From Kappaphycus alvarezii (Eukaryota; Rhodophyta; Florideophyceae; Gigartinales; Solieriaceae): a stretch of DNA of 64,000 bases. Under the pieces are notes generated by a model. It was not told where the DNA came from and did no database searches. It was given only the letters and a program-made list of their open reading frames with translations. The position numbers and the translations under genes are program-made. Below, one piece after another: positions 10,851 to 20,722 of this stretch. The stretch's first letter is position 1. Each line of letters opens with the position of its first letter. The stretch is taken from assembly GCA_002205965.3 (NCBI GenBank), contig NADL03000707.1, positions 1-64,000 of the forward strand. The letters are read 5' to 3'.

Positions 10851-10886
10851 AAGCGTGCTCCAGAAGAACACTTCTGGAGCACGCTT
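10851..10886. repeat. Perfect 16-bp inverted repeat, 4-bp loop
   Basis: The arms are aagcgtgctccagaag and its exact reverse complement, around an aaca tetraloop. GC-rich enough for a stable hairpin. No T-run follows. Confidence 0.9.
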
Positions 10887-11162
10887 CTCCTAGGAGTGAC
10901 ATGCGTCACATACTCGGAGAGAGAGGAGGATCTTTACTTATTACTTATCTTAAGAAGAGGGAGTTTTTTGCTTGTACCGATTGAAAAATAAATTCAGCTG
11001 ATCCACACCACACTTACGAATCCGCGGTTCAGAGGCTGTTTGTTGGCACTGGAGGGTCATTGCGGACTATAACAACGAAGACGGACGGCTGCCTGTCTGG
11101 TTAGGAGGTATAGTCATTCGCAGCCCGATCAGAGAGGAGAAGCAGTAATTAATCGCGGAAAG

Positions 11163-11965
11163 TTGGCGGAGGAACAGTTTTTAATCGCTGGCATGGATCA
11201 GGTCGTCCTGGAGCACATACCTTTGGAGGAGGTCGACTACATTACACCGGTACCTTTTTCAGATGACCCAGCTCCCGCAGCTCCAAACCAGAGGCCCAAC
11301 TTCGCGTCTCAAAACCCCGATCTTTGTGAACAGTCTCTGCCATCTCTAAAAGAGATCTTCACAACCCACACCCCTGTCATGTCGCATATACCACAAAGTT
11401 CCGCGGTTGTCTAGTAGAGACATATGCAAAGTCGTGGACGATGCAGTGAACGCTTGTCTTGCTGATAATTCACGAGCAACTCAGGCGCTCACAAATATAT
11501 TTCTGTTCCCAGCAGTTATGCTTACGAACATTCACTTGTCAGATTCCTGCTCCAGTGAATACCGGTGGAACTCTATTACGGACAAAATGAGGGAAAGAAT
11601 AGATATATGGAACGCGGGCACTTCAGAACACTATGGGCGCAAGCACTCGACCAGCCCAAACACCGCACGGCACGAGCTCGTTCCACTTCGGACCAGCAAC
11701 AGGTCAATGTAAAAAGGGCGACAATAAACATCCCCAGCAGGCCCCCGATGAAACAACTCTAGTCAGCGAAACATCTTCTACCAACTACAGTTTCCGACCG
11801 ATCACTAAAGACGAAGTCCTTGGCGCTATCAGGGCTTTTAAACCAGGATCCTCTCGCGGAGGCTCAGGTCTAAAGCCTTGCCACCTGGTAGAATTGCTAA
11901 GATGTCCATCCTCATCGGGAATTCCGGCTTTGTGGCAGCTCTTACGAGACTTGTTAATGTTTTAG
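11163..11965 (+). pseudogene. Non-LTR ORF, N-terminal and pre-RT region
   Basis: Peptides run across frames: MAEEQFLIAGMDQ at the start, then VPRLSSRDICKVVDDAV around 11400-11440. Next come FRPITKDEVLGAIRAFKPGS and the motif GGSGLKPCHLVELLR at about 11855-11900, typical of the segment just before the RT fingers in this family type. At least two frameshifts separate them. No zinc finger is evident in the N-terminus. Confidence 0.6.
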
Positions 11966-12642
11966 CAACTGGAAAAGCACCAGCCGTTCTCGCTCCTTGG
12001 ATCGCTGGTGCTCCACTAACCCCGTTGGCGAAGAAGGACATGTCGCCTAGGCCAATCGCCGTTGGGGAGAAGCTGCGCAGGTTGGTCGGGTGCTGCTTAA
12101 TGAAGCGAGTATCCCAGAAGGCGGCAGACTACCTCCAACCTCTCCAGGTGGGTATCGCCACAAAGTCGGGTACCGACACAGTCGTGCACGGAATCCGACG
12201 AGTCGTTCAGGAGTACGGCAGTGACTCAGCATATGGGTTATTGACTGTCGATCTCAAGAACGCTTTTAATATGTGCAGCAGACCCGCTTTTCTAACCGCG
12301 GTGAGACAGCTATTCCCAGAGTTACAGCCTTGGGTCTCATATTTCTATGCAAATGAGCCCGCATTCCTGTGGATAGGTAGTCACACAATAAGAAGCGTCT
12401 GCGGGACCCAACAGGGAGACAACCTTGGAAGCCTCCTCTTCCACCTGGTGCTGCACCCTATTATCCTCAAAATACAAGAACTCTTCAGTTTAGAGGAAGG
12501 GGAGAACAGAGATTTGGCAAAGTTGTTACTTCAACTGTGGTACCACGATGACGGGTACATTATCGGGAGCCACGACCAACTCGTCAATTCCATCGAAGTA
12601 CTTCGCTCCGTGGATGCTGAAAGCCGAGGACTGCACTTGTAG
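11878..12642 (+). pseudogene. Non-LTR reverse transcriptase domain
   Basis: Open for 254 codons. Visible RT blocks: PLTPLAKKDMSPRPIAVGE (fingers, about 12010-12065), VDLKNAFNMCSR (motif A Asp, about 12247), CGTQQGDNLGSLLF (motif B, about 12400-12440) and WYHDDGYIIG (motif C, about 12538-12567, with both catalytic Asp). All key residues are present. The frame ends at a TAG (12640-12642), after which LPKCTVWWPS continues in the same frame, so the stop is a single nonsense change. It is needed for target-primed reverse transcription. Confidence 0.85.
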
Positions 12643-13300
12643 CTGCCGAAGTGCACCGTCTGGTGGCCTTCAGCCCCTCCAGGGTCAGTACAGAGCCTCT
12701 ACCCTGACGGGATTAAGCAAGAGTACAGCGAGGGTACTTCCGTCCTGAACGCCCCTGTCGGTACTAAGGAATACACCACACGGTCCTTTACGAACCATGT
12801 TTTATCTTTCAGACCATTCCTCGAGACCATTGCTGACCGTGAGAATAGGCAAGTGGCATTCCAGCTACTGCGTACTGTTTTGGCGTTTGCAAAGTAGGCT
12901 ATTTGTTGCTTCTTGCACCGGAGAAGGAGCGGAAGAGTTCGACAGGATGATGGAGGACTGTGTTCGAAAATTGGCAGGGGAAGTACTGGATTCGGAAGTA
13001 TTCCGAGAATTCCGGCTGCCGGTCACACCCAAGGACAAGAAAAAACCATCTCTTGGGATCGGACTCACCTCCGTGAAGAACATGGCGGCCGCGGCGTTCT
13101 TGGCTTCAAGCTCATCATCTAGCAAGCTTTGCAAGACCTTGCTCCCAACTCCTATTAAGGAGCTGGGAACATACGAAGCAGCTGCAGACGCCCATCGGAG
13201 GTGGTCGACCTCTTGCCTGCCGTCTAGGATTATCCCGTTCAGTGTAATTTGCTCGCAAAAAACACATCGCAAAAGAGCTGACGGACGCAATCCATGAAGC
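12643..13300 (+). pseudogene. Non-LTR thumb/linker region
   Basis: It continues in the RT frame to about 12895, through APVGTKEYTTR and AFQLLRTVLAFAK. It then shifts frame into FDRMMEDCVRKLAGEVLDSE, LGIGLTSVKNMAAAAFLASS and beyond. The order matches the minus-strand relative (SPIGSETFLSEFLAERE, GGLGLLQTSGITEEAYAASL), which supports a real coding linker between palm and C-terminal domain. Confidence 0.65.
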
Positions 13301-13381
13301 AGTGCAAGAACGAATTCCTCTTGGGGATTCGAGGAGGCAGGCGTTTCGCGCGTCTATGGCCCTCCCGGAAGCTAAGGAACG

Positions 13382-14052
13382 GTGTATTGTCCCCCATGCC
13401 CCGGAGTACAGACAAGCATTGATCCTCGAGAATTCTCGGTGTGGCTTCAATACTACTGTCAAGTCCCACTTTTTCACCCTGGAACGCCGTGCCCGAGAAG
13501 GAATTACCCGGACACACTCGATGTACATGGCGATCATCTCATGCACTGCTTGCATGGAGCCCACAGGATCAACCGACATGATCGCCAGGTAAACCTTCTT
13601 GCGAAAGACCTGGCAAGAGCTGCTCGTCATCCTGTCGTAGAGCCACGCCATGGTCTCCACCGCACGAGACCAGACATCCAGGCAATAGAAGCAGCGGATG
13701 GACCGACTTTTTTGATGTTACCTTCGTGAATCCCCTCGCTCCCTCCAACAGGAGAGTGAGGGCCTTCAACCCGATGTCCTCTCTGAATGCGGCGCGAAAT
13801 GCAAAGCAGAGAAGATATCAATCCTTTATCGCGACCTCCACCACAGGTAGGCTCGTGCCTGTGCCAATCTCCACTCTTGGAGGGTGGCACCCGGATGCAT
13901 GTGCAGTGCTAAATGACGTGGCAATGAACGTGGCCGTGAGGGCACTGGAGACGTACGGAAAGGTTCGGGGGGTTTCGGTGCAAAGGCCCGCCGCAGCAGC
14001 CGTCATGTCCAATGCGGCCTGCTTGATGGCTGTCCTGAAAGTAGCATTTTAG
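13382..14052 (+). pseudogene. Non-LTR C-terminal Cys/His and restriction-like endonuclease domain
   Basis: 13382-13729 encodes CPRRNY, then VHGDHLMHC, then RINRHDRQ and TRPDIQA. This is the Cx2C...H...C, RHD and RPD order of RLE-type non-LTR elements, with the second Cys of the first pair replaced by Arg. A one-base shift near 13710 leads into DVTFVNPLAPS, AKQRRYQSF, STLGGWHPDA and the C-terminus MAVLKVAF with stop TAG at 14050. The D...K..RY residues are candidates for the nuclease core. In life this domain would nick target DNA to prime reverse transcription. Confidence 0.7.
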
Positions 14053-14176
14053 GGAGCGTAGTTTCTTCCCCATTACTGTGTCGGTATACCCTTTTTGAGT
14101 TGATTGTGGTTGTCTGGAAAACCATTGGATAGATCGGATATATCTTCCAAGAGTAAAGCACCCAAACTTTCCCCCA
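14053..14176 (+). other. 3' UTR of the non-LTR family (reference copy)
   Basis: It starts right after the stop (ggagcgtagtttcttcccc) and ends cacccaaactttccccc. This 124-bp segment, alone or with a little upstream coding sequence, is what is scattered through the window. It has no A-tail. The conserved blocks are cggtataccctttttgag, ttgtctggaaaacca and ggatatatcttcca. Confidence 0.85.
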
Positions 14177-14334
14177 TTCGTAATGGACGGGACTCCAAGT
14201 GAATAGAAGAATTGGTATCTTGGACAGGAAGCGATGATCCAGGAGTGTAGCAACGCCAATTTCCTAACAAAAGCCGGCGAGAACACTGCGTAGGACGTGA
14301 TGCCGGCGATTCTTGCCGTTTTCGTATTTTCAGA

Positions 14335-14694
14335 TCAACCATGTTGGCCGCTTGGATCCAAGCCGGGCACGACGTCGGCAAAGCGCCAGGGGCACACCGT
14401 ACAATGAGTGGATCCTAGAATTAGCGCGATATAGACACGGATAGCCAGGGAGACCTTCCCCGCAGGGAAGATCATGTACGTATCGCAGTGGGGATGAAGA
14501 AGCAAAGAGGAAACGGAAGAGGAGAGGGATGTGCGCACGGAGAGGAGCCGTGGTCGTTCGGGTGCTGCTGCGGAGAACAACCTGTGAGGCTTCGAAGGAA
14601 TGCGCTCAGTTGTGACCTCAGATTGGAGTCTTTCACTGGAGACCGGCGAAGAACAACTCTTGAAAAGAGCAATAGCCTTAAAAGACGAGGACAA
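14335..14694 (-). pseudogene. Non-LTR relative, start of C-terminal domain
   Basis: The 119-codon frame includes FPAGKVSLAIRVYIAL and VPGLDPSGQH. These correspond to IDPREFSVWLQYY and LDVHGDHLMHC in the plus copy at about 13415-13540. The frame breaks off at the last His. No RHD/RPD follows, so the nuclease is missing. Confidence 0.5.
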
Positions 14695-15408
14695 ATGCTG
14701 ATGGCCGGAAGCTGGAGCCGGATAGCAAACTGAGGGACCTCTTCCCAGTGGTGGTCGTGAGAAGGGTTAGCAGGTCGGGGATAAGACGGGAAGAATCTAT
14801 TAAAGATGCTGCGTAAGCCTCCTCGGTAATGCCCGACGTTTGCAGGAGACCGAGACCCCCAATTGAAAAGGGGATACAGGCCTCGAGCCAGATCCGATCC
14901 GAGGAAGGAAATTGCAATTTGCGGAATGCTTCCCTCTGCTTCTGATCGCAGCTACCGGCAAGTACCGCAGATTGAGTGGGGAGAAGCGTATGTATCAAGT
15001 GCATATCCTTAGAGGCGTTTGCATAGGATCGAGAAAGGAAGAAAGCTCTCTTTGCATCGTCCAAAGCCCGGCGAGATTGGAGGACACAGTCCACAGTGGT
15101 TTCACGCTCTGCTAAGAACTCGGAAAGAAACGTTTCCGAACCAATTGGAGATACCAGCACAGCAAAACCAGGGGGGGAAAGGAAATGGACAGGGAAGTGA
15201 AAAAGGGATGCGGGCGGGGGAGAAATCGCCCACCTTGGTTTTTGAAAGGTTCCGATGAAATCCGAGTGGACTCCCGTCGACCTGGATGAATCGGATGTCG
15301 GCAGCAGCTTGAGAACGCAGAAGGAAAATGTTGCCGTCATCCGCATACCATGCATTCAGAGCAGGTGAGAACTTCCCCTGTAACGTAATCGAGGGACCTA
15401 GTGAGTCC
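14678..15408 (-). pseudogene. Non-LTR relative, RT motif C and linker
   Basis: The sequence AWYADDGNIFLLRSQAAAD lies at about 15300-15350 on the minus strand, with both catalytic Asp of RT motif C present. After a frameshift come VSPIGSETFLSEFLAER, DDAKRAFFLSRSYA and GGLGLLQTSGITEEAYAASL. All have counterparts in the plus copy. Confidence 0.65.
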
Positions 15409-15418
15409 TCTTGCTGAG

Positions 15419-15563
15419 GGGAAACGTTTGGGTGTTTTACTGTTGGAATATATTTCCGACCTATCCCATGGTTTTCCAGACAACCGCAATCGACTCAAAA
15501 AGGGTATACCTACAGCGTAATGGGGAAGGAACTACGCTTCCTAAAATGCTACCTTCAGGCGCT
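15419..15563 (-). mobile_element. 145-bp non-LTR tail nested in RT motif B of the relative
   Basis: It holds the 3' UTR plus the last few codons (..LKVAF). It is flanked by TCTTGCTGAG at 15409-15418 and 15564-15573, a 10-bp target-site duplication. Removing it with one duplication joins the host copy in frame as EGTQQEDSLGPS, the RT motif B. Confidence 0.85.
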
Positions 15564-15573
15564 TCTTGCTGAG

Positions 15574-15973
15574 TGCCCTCGGCGCTACAGACGTAGTAGG
15601 GACCGAAAGCGAGCTCTGTAAGGACACCTTAACAGTAGTGAGCCCAACGTGCAAGACCTGGGGCAAAGATTTGTACCGCTTCAAGAATGCGCAAGCGGGA
15701 AATGTGATTGACAGCATTGTGAACGTCAATCTGACCCAACACGTGGTCGTAGACCTCGGTGCGAGGAATTGTGCTCCGAGAGCCTAGAAATTAGGCGCCG
15801 GAAGAAAATCGACCTCGGTGCGAGGAATTGTGCTCCGAGAGCCTAGAAATTAGGCGCCGGAAGAAAATCCCGACTGCGATATGGCGGATTCCGCCGTTTG
15901 GTTTCGCCAGCGGAGTGAGACGGCCTCCGCAGAGGTACAGGGGGCATGCGGCCGGCAGTTCGACGTGAAACAT
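15574..15973 (-). pseudogene. Non-LTR relative, RT fingers and palm
   Basis: GGRLTPLAKPNGGIRHIAVG (15930-15870) matches PLTPLAKKDMSPRPIAVGE of the plus copy. QIDVHNAVNHISR at about 15700-15740 is RT motif A with its Asp. One TAA interrupts it just before motif B. The 59-bp tandem duplication at 15752-15869 lies inside and adds to the damage. Confidence 0.6.
15752..15869. repeat. Perfect 59-bp tandem duplication
   Basis: The unit gacctcggtgcgaggaattg...ggaagaaaatc occurs at 15752-15810 and 15811-15869 without a difference. It sits inside the decayed RT and is young compared with the host copy, or is an assembly slip. Confidence 0.9.
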
Positions 15974-16106
15974 AGGTTGAGGAACTTTATCAGAGCATGA
16001 AGATTATCTCGGCCGGTCTGACCCCCCTGACGGGCGGAGTAACATTCGCAGGAACATTTGGGACAGACCATTGGCCCCAGCAGCGGTTGAAGGGTCAAAG
16101 CCATAA

Positions 16107-16966
16107 TTAGCATGGCGGACGTGCGAGACATAGAACTTGAGGGGTAGTGACAAACGGTAGAGGGGCATGGGAGCGAACGACCGAGCGGCACAGGATGGAG
16201 AGAAACCGAGGACTGAATGGTAACTTCACTGGGGGAGAGTAGGGGATAAACTTGGATATTGGCTGCGGTGGCCCAGAAAGGTCTACCCCGGGAGAGGAAA
16301 CGGCGACATCAGCGAAGGGCCGCGTCCGGGGAGGCGAGGGTGGGAGGGGATGGAATCGGAGAGGAGAGGGCGGAGGTGAACATGGAGGTAGCCCTGCCAA
16401 GGAGGTCATACTAGAGGCGAGGGAAGCCATGCGGATGTGGTCAACGTAGCTGGAGCAATTTTCACGGCGGCGACGGACAAGAGCGCTGGGGAGATCGTGT
16501 CGAAAAACCAGCTTCGGGATGGCAAGAAGTTCCAGGAGGGCCGGAATCTTGACCTCTGTCGAGGGATCGGATATAACTCGGAACAAGCCCGCGAAATATA
16601 AGTGGTAACCGCGGCCTGGACTGAACGAGGAATGTAGGTGAGAGCAGGGAAGGGGGCGAAAGAGAGGGAACGGAAGGTTAGAAGCAACAGACATAGATCC
16701 GGTACTTGGGATATGGTTGGCGGGTTGGGGGCAGTTCGGGACCTGGAGGAACCTGAAACGTGATTTACGGAAGGGGACTCATACTTCAGGATCCAAGTCG
16801 GCATCAGGGGGAGGGATGTGTTCAAGGGGACTATATGGGGTGATATCAGATGGTGTAGCAGGGAGCGGAGGGGTGGAAGATGGGGCATTGGTGGCACCGA
16901 CCGTAATTCAGCCGTCCATTTAAGGCGGAACAGAGTCATTATGAGTTCGGCGGCGTTTGAATCCAA
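16107..16966 (-). pseudogene. Non-LTR relative, N-terminal region
   Basis: Frames are Pro/Ser-rich. The segment LLELLAIPKLVF near 16500-16540 fits the short hydrophobic 'lPKlvL' segment that precedes the RT in this element type. The rest is not recognisable, and the right end of the element is uncertain. Confidence 0.4.
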
Positions 16967-17985
16967 CTGCCGCTGCTGCTTGGAGAGGCAGAGGAACTGC
17001 CCTAGGACAAGCAGGGAGGTGTACAGTTTGGCGTGGATTTTGGTATCAATGTTCCGAAGAATGGTTGCGCAGAATCGAGCGGGATACCATTTGCATTTTT
17101 GGTCTCCACATACCCCGAAAACATAACGAGATTGGCGAAGAGAGTGCTAGGAGGGGCATAGTAGAGACGGCCATGTCTATTTTAGAGCATGTATGACCCC
17201 CAATGTAGTTTTAGGCGGGGGTCTTTTGGACGTTCAAAAAAATTGAGTACCATCGTACCAAGTCCGTAACACAAAAAAGTCTTATCAACAGCACAAACAA
17301 CGACCCAGCAAGAGAAGTCTTATGAAAAGATTATGGCCACACTTCCCGAGCCAAAAGTCCTCTCATAAGTTTACGACAGGGAAAGGCCTACAAGTTGAGT
17401 GTCTAATGTTATTAAGATGCCTCAAATAGTGTCACATGCAACATTGATTACGGAGGAAGTCTGATTCTAAATCTGAGATCTGTATTGTGGTGGGCAGCTA
17501 CGAGGACAGTCAGTGCTACCTGTAGGTACTTTCTCGACAGACCATATTAATTGAGATAGACGTTGCATTTGTCGAAAACATATTCCCAACACGTGGTTTG
17601 TAACTGGAAGAGGAAACTCTTACCGTTTTTGACACACAGGAAGGGGGTAGTCGAATCCAAGTGGCGTTGGTAAAGGAGAGCGACCAACAGGATAGACTAA
17701 AACTATTATCCGTGATCAAAAGGGAAAAAAGGGAGCTTGACAGGACTACTGAGAGGATAGAGGACCAGCAAACAATTTCGCCTTCAGTGCAAATGAAGTT
17801 GGGAAATTACGCCACTGCAGAGTGCACTTCAAGCGCCAGAATATCAATTTCTCGGACTTTGGTTGGCAGCGATCTCGGCTGTTGAGATATATGGTTTCTC
17901 CGACCCGAAAACTTTGAATCTGAAACAGGGGCTGGGCAGGGATAATGTGGACGAATGGTAGGAGTCGATCAGTTCTGACATTAAG
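16967..17985. other. No gene recognised; small inverted repeat at 17195-17223
   Basis: GACCCCC (17195-17201) and GGGGGTC (17217-17223) can pair around a 15-nt loop. Short frames on both strands at 17516-17885 have no domain. Nothing else seen. Confidence 0.4.
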
Positions 17986-18117
17986 GGAAAGTGTTGGTTG
18001 TTTTTACTACTGGAAGATATATTCGATCTATCCTAGAGATTTCCAGACAGCCACAAACGACTCAAAAATGTGTGCCGACACAGATATGGGGTAGGAACGA
18101 CGCTCCTAAAAAGGCCA
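17986..18117 (-). mobile_element. 132-bp non-LTR tail with 8-bp TSD
   Basis: A diverged copy of the family 3' UTR, reverse orientation (tactactggaagatatattcg...gacgctcctaaaaaggcca). ACATTAAG flanks it at 17978-17985 and 18118-18125. Confidence 0.75.
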
Positions 18118-18125
18118 ACATTAAG

Positions 18126-18502
18126 TCTCTGACTTTGTAAGTGGTTCGTTGTCCGGTGGTATCGCGAGCGTTGCCCACCAGATTCTAAGCTCTCGGTAAG
18201 GGAGACGCCAAGAGAAAGATAGTAAGATAAAAGTGTCCCCAAGTGGCCAAGAGATACCTCCGCTTAGTTGTCCTGCGAATTTTGGACCAGTAGATAACTG
18301 TTCGACTGTAAGAACTTGTCTTTCAATCGCGGTCAAGAAAAAATTTTCATCGTGAATATTTTGCGCACCACTCCCCTCCGTGCTGCGGTAGACGCCATAC
18401 ATCATGGCTCTAGGCAGATTTATGCGTCGCAATCCAGACTTCAAATCTTGGCGCGGAGGTCAATTTCTAAAATAAGCCCTTAGGATGTGATACAGGTAAA
18501 GT
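18126..18502. other. No gene recognised
   Basis: A 107-codon minus frame (18121-18444) begins inside the flanking repeat and has no recognisable domain. Confidence 0.35.
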
Positions 18503-18508
18503 GCCGTA

Positions 18509-18562
18509 AAGGGAAAGGTTTGGGTGTTTTACACATGGAAAATATATCCGATCTATTCCATG
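18509..18562 (-). mobile_element. 54-bp non-LTR tail with about 6-bp TSD
   Basis: Only the last ~54 bases of the 3' UTR (aagggaaaggtttgggtgtt...ctattccatg) remain. GCCGTA occurs at 18503-18508 and 18563-18568. The 5' junction overlaps the target by one or two bases. Confidence 0.7.
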
Positions 18563-18851
18563 GCCGTATTGAAGAATCTAGGTTTCAATCAAGACTACTT
18601 CGGTGAATCCATAAATCGTACAGAGACTTAAGTCTCTTAAATTGATCCTAACTCGGGTACCAATTTTACTTTTTCTTCTATACTTTCGGCGGCTTATGTA
18701 GAGAATTATCAGTTCATGTAACCTACCGCAACAAACTTCAACTAGCATACATTGTAGAGCAAAAACATTTTCAAAATAATGGAAAGCACGCAATGTGTAA
18801 TCTTCCCAATGGTAGGGCTGACCGTTCTCGACAACACACTCTGTCAATCTA

Positions 18852-18981
18852 GAATTTTAGGGAGCGTAGTTCCTTCCACATAACTGTGTCAGTATACCCT
18901 TTTTGAGTTGATTGCGGTTGTCTGGAAAACCATGGGATAGACCGGATATATCTTCCAAGAGTAAAACACCTAAACCTTTTC
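18852..18981 (+). mobile_element. 130-bp non-LTR tail with 13-bp TSD
   Basis: It runs from the last coding codons (gaattttaggg) to cctaaaccttttc. CTCTGTCAATCTA is repeated exactly at 18839-18851 and 18982-18994. This is the clearest target-site duplication of the family and fixes the 3' end without poly(A). Confidence 0.9.
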
Positions 18982-19345
18982 CTCTGTCAATCTACACGAC
19001 AGTGTCTTTCTTCTGCCCAATTTTCTTGCAATCGTTGTTTTTAAAATAACTTGGAAGTAATGACGTCAGCAATCATGGAAGAACATGGTAGAAACTTGAA
19101 CGCCACTTTGTTCTTTTCAACATGGTAACGTAGAAAATAGTTTCAAACATATGTATATGTGCTTGGTCCTTCGGTTGCATAGTTGATCACGTGGTAGGAC
19201 TAGTACCCCTCTATTTTCCCCAAAGATGACATTCGCTGACTCCATCTTCACATCAAGAACGTCAAAGAGTTGACTCAGCAACAAAGATTCTCTCAAAGCA
19301 TAGGAAACTGGACTATACTCTCAATACAAAGTTGACTATGCAATA

Positions 19346-20340
19346 TCAGACTGTTCCCTCGAACACCAAGAGACTCAAGTACCTGAAGGCACAAACAAAA
19401 GATGCATTTTTTGATTTGTGATCCACTGCGTTTGCGGCATAATCGGAGTTTGCGGCAAAATCGGAGTTGTAACCAGTGAGTGTAATATCGGTTCTGCGAT
19501 ACACTACTGCCACTATCATAGTGTCCTTCAAATATCTCAATATACGTTCAAGAACAATCCAGTTTGGCATTCAGAACTTTTCAAAGAAATGAAACAGATA
19601 TTCGGCGGTGAGTGCAATTTCCGGGCGGAATGTGTTTTCCGGATAAACCAAGGTATTAATTACTTAACGTTTATTGATTTTCAATTGATCCTCATCACTC
19701 CTTTTTGAATGCATCCAGTCAGTCAGGCCCATTTTTGTGAAGGAAAACCGAGGCAAAGTGTTCCATTCCAAAATATTCAAGAGCATCATCTATCAAAGGG
19801 GAGGAAATTGGGGTGCTTTAATATTTGAAAGATATGGTCTATCAAAAGTTCATTGTGAGCTTTGATTACTATGTCGGACAAATCCCTCTTACTGTTCATT
19901 CGCCGAAGCTTGCTGTTCCTTTTCCCAGCACGTAGCTCGACATGATTACTTTGTTGATGTACGAAATGAATCAAACTGTTTTTAGATTTCACTGCTATGA
20001 GAGTGTAGTCATCATAACGGCGAATCACATCATAATTAATATCTCCTCCAACATATATAACCATAATCGGCGGAAAGGACTGCAGACCGCTCATTATCTG
20101 CCAAAGTGGTGCCAGTGGACCCCATAGCACGAACTTTACAGAAGAAAACGCAATAGTTGCTATTTCGGAGCGTGATGACCTTGGGGCGTGCGCATGCTCG
20201 TCCGTACGTTGCAGCCACTGCATCTCAACTGCTGTCGTATTTAGAGTGGCTTTTTCGCCGTTCGGCAATTCTATTCCTGGAAAATTATAGACCAACCTCT
20301 TACCACACTGTTTTATCGAGATGAGATCAAGTTTCACTGA
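19346..20340 (-). pseudogene. Ty1/copia relic: integrase and RNase H pieces
   Basis: 20337-19850 includes WGPLAP, then RRYDDYTLIAVKSKNSL and VELRAGKRNSKLRRMNS, the pattern of a copia integrase core (DDYTR...F.KSK...VE...GK..K.LR) with acidic residues lost. 19570-19346 includes WIVLERILRYLKDTM and LTGYNSDFAANSDYA, the copia RNase H segment (RILRYLKGT...GYSDSDWAGD). The RT between them is missing. Old and strongly decayed. Its right side ends near the gypsy element at 20723. Confidence 0.5.
19798..19837 (-). mobile_element. Very short non-LTR tail in the copia relic
   Basis: ggggaggaaattggggtgctttaatatttgaaagatatgg resembles the terminal ~40 bases of the family 3' UTR. TCTATCAAA lies on both sides (19789-19797, 19838-19846). 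Part of that could come from the element itself, so the duplication is less certain. Confidence 0.45.
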
Positions 20341-20722
20341 TCTAAACTATGTTATAAAAGGTTGCGGCTGTCAGTCGAGCTGTAAGTGCTTCTACGTTTG
20401 ATCAATTTAAAGCCTTCAGGCAGCCGCTGACGCACTATAAGAGTCGTTTTCTGCATCTATTGTGGGATGATTTATAGCGGAACGAGGCACTTTTGGAATG
20501 AATATGTCCAACTGCGAACAAAGGGGCTCAAACCGTCGCACCACTTGACACAGCATACTAATTTTCAAAAAAAGTGGCCAGTGAGATGCCTCGCCAAAGA
20601 GATGGTCAGACAGGTGTTTTGTTCGGGGTACAGATGCGCAAAGGAAAGCGGCCGACTTCCGGCCTATGGTTCAAAGCATTCTCAATAATGCAACAATGCT
20701 ACATCGAGGTAGCATTGGCCTC

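Larger units (their letters stand above)
9960..10999. other. Intergenic, with two perfect inverted repeats
   Basis: No gene recognised. It holds the two hairpin-capable repeats listed separately and a C9-10 run near 10141. Confidence 0.5.
11000..14176 (+). mobile_element. Non-LTR retrotransposon, RT plus RLE-type endonuclease, near full length
   Basis: The best copy in the window of the family whose tails are scattered elsewhere. Order: N-terminal region (about 11163-11790), pre-RT segment (GSSRGGSGLKPCHLVELL, about 11840), RT palm, thumb/linker, a Cys/His cluster with RHD and RPD-like residues, a terminal K..RY/GGWHPDA domain, a stop at 14050-14052 and a 3' UTR to about 14176 with no poly(A). 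The C-terminal nuclease places it with elements that use a restriction-like rather than an apurinic endonuclease. Several frameshifts and one TAG break the frame. The 5' boundary near 11000 is a guess. Confidence 0.8.
14335..16966 (-). mobile_element. Older minus-strand non-LTR relative, carrying a nested insertion
   Basis: It reads from right to left: N-terminal region (16966-16107), RT fingers and palm (15973-15574), a nested tail (15563-15419), RT motif C and linker (15408-14678), then the start of the C-terminal domain (14694-14335). It is lost before the RHD/RPD block. Frames shift repeatedly and the sequence differs strongly from the plus copy, so it is a separate, older lineage or copy. 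Confidence 0.7.

Noticed and set aside
17195..17223. 7-bp GC stem followed by ctttt, terminator-like
   Set aside because: Rho-independent terminators are not expected in a eukaryotic nuclear context, and no gene ends there.
18578..18847. 89-codon minus frame between two tails
   Set aside because: No domain; it ends within the target duplication of a tail and looks random.
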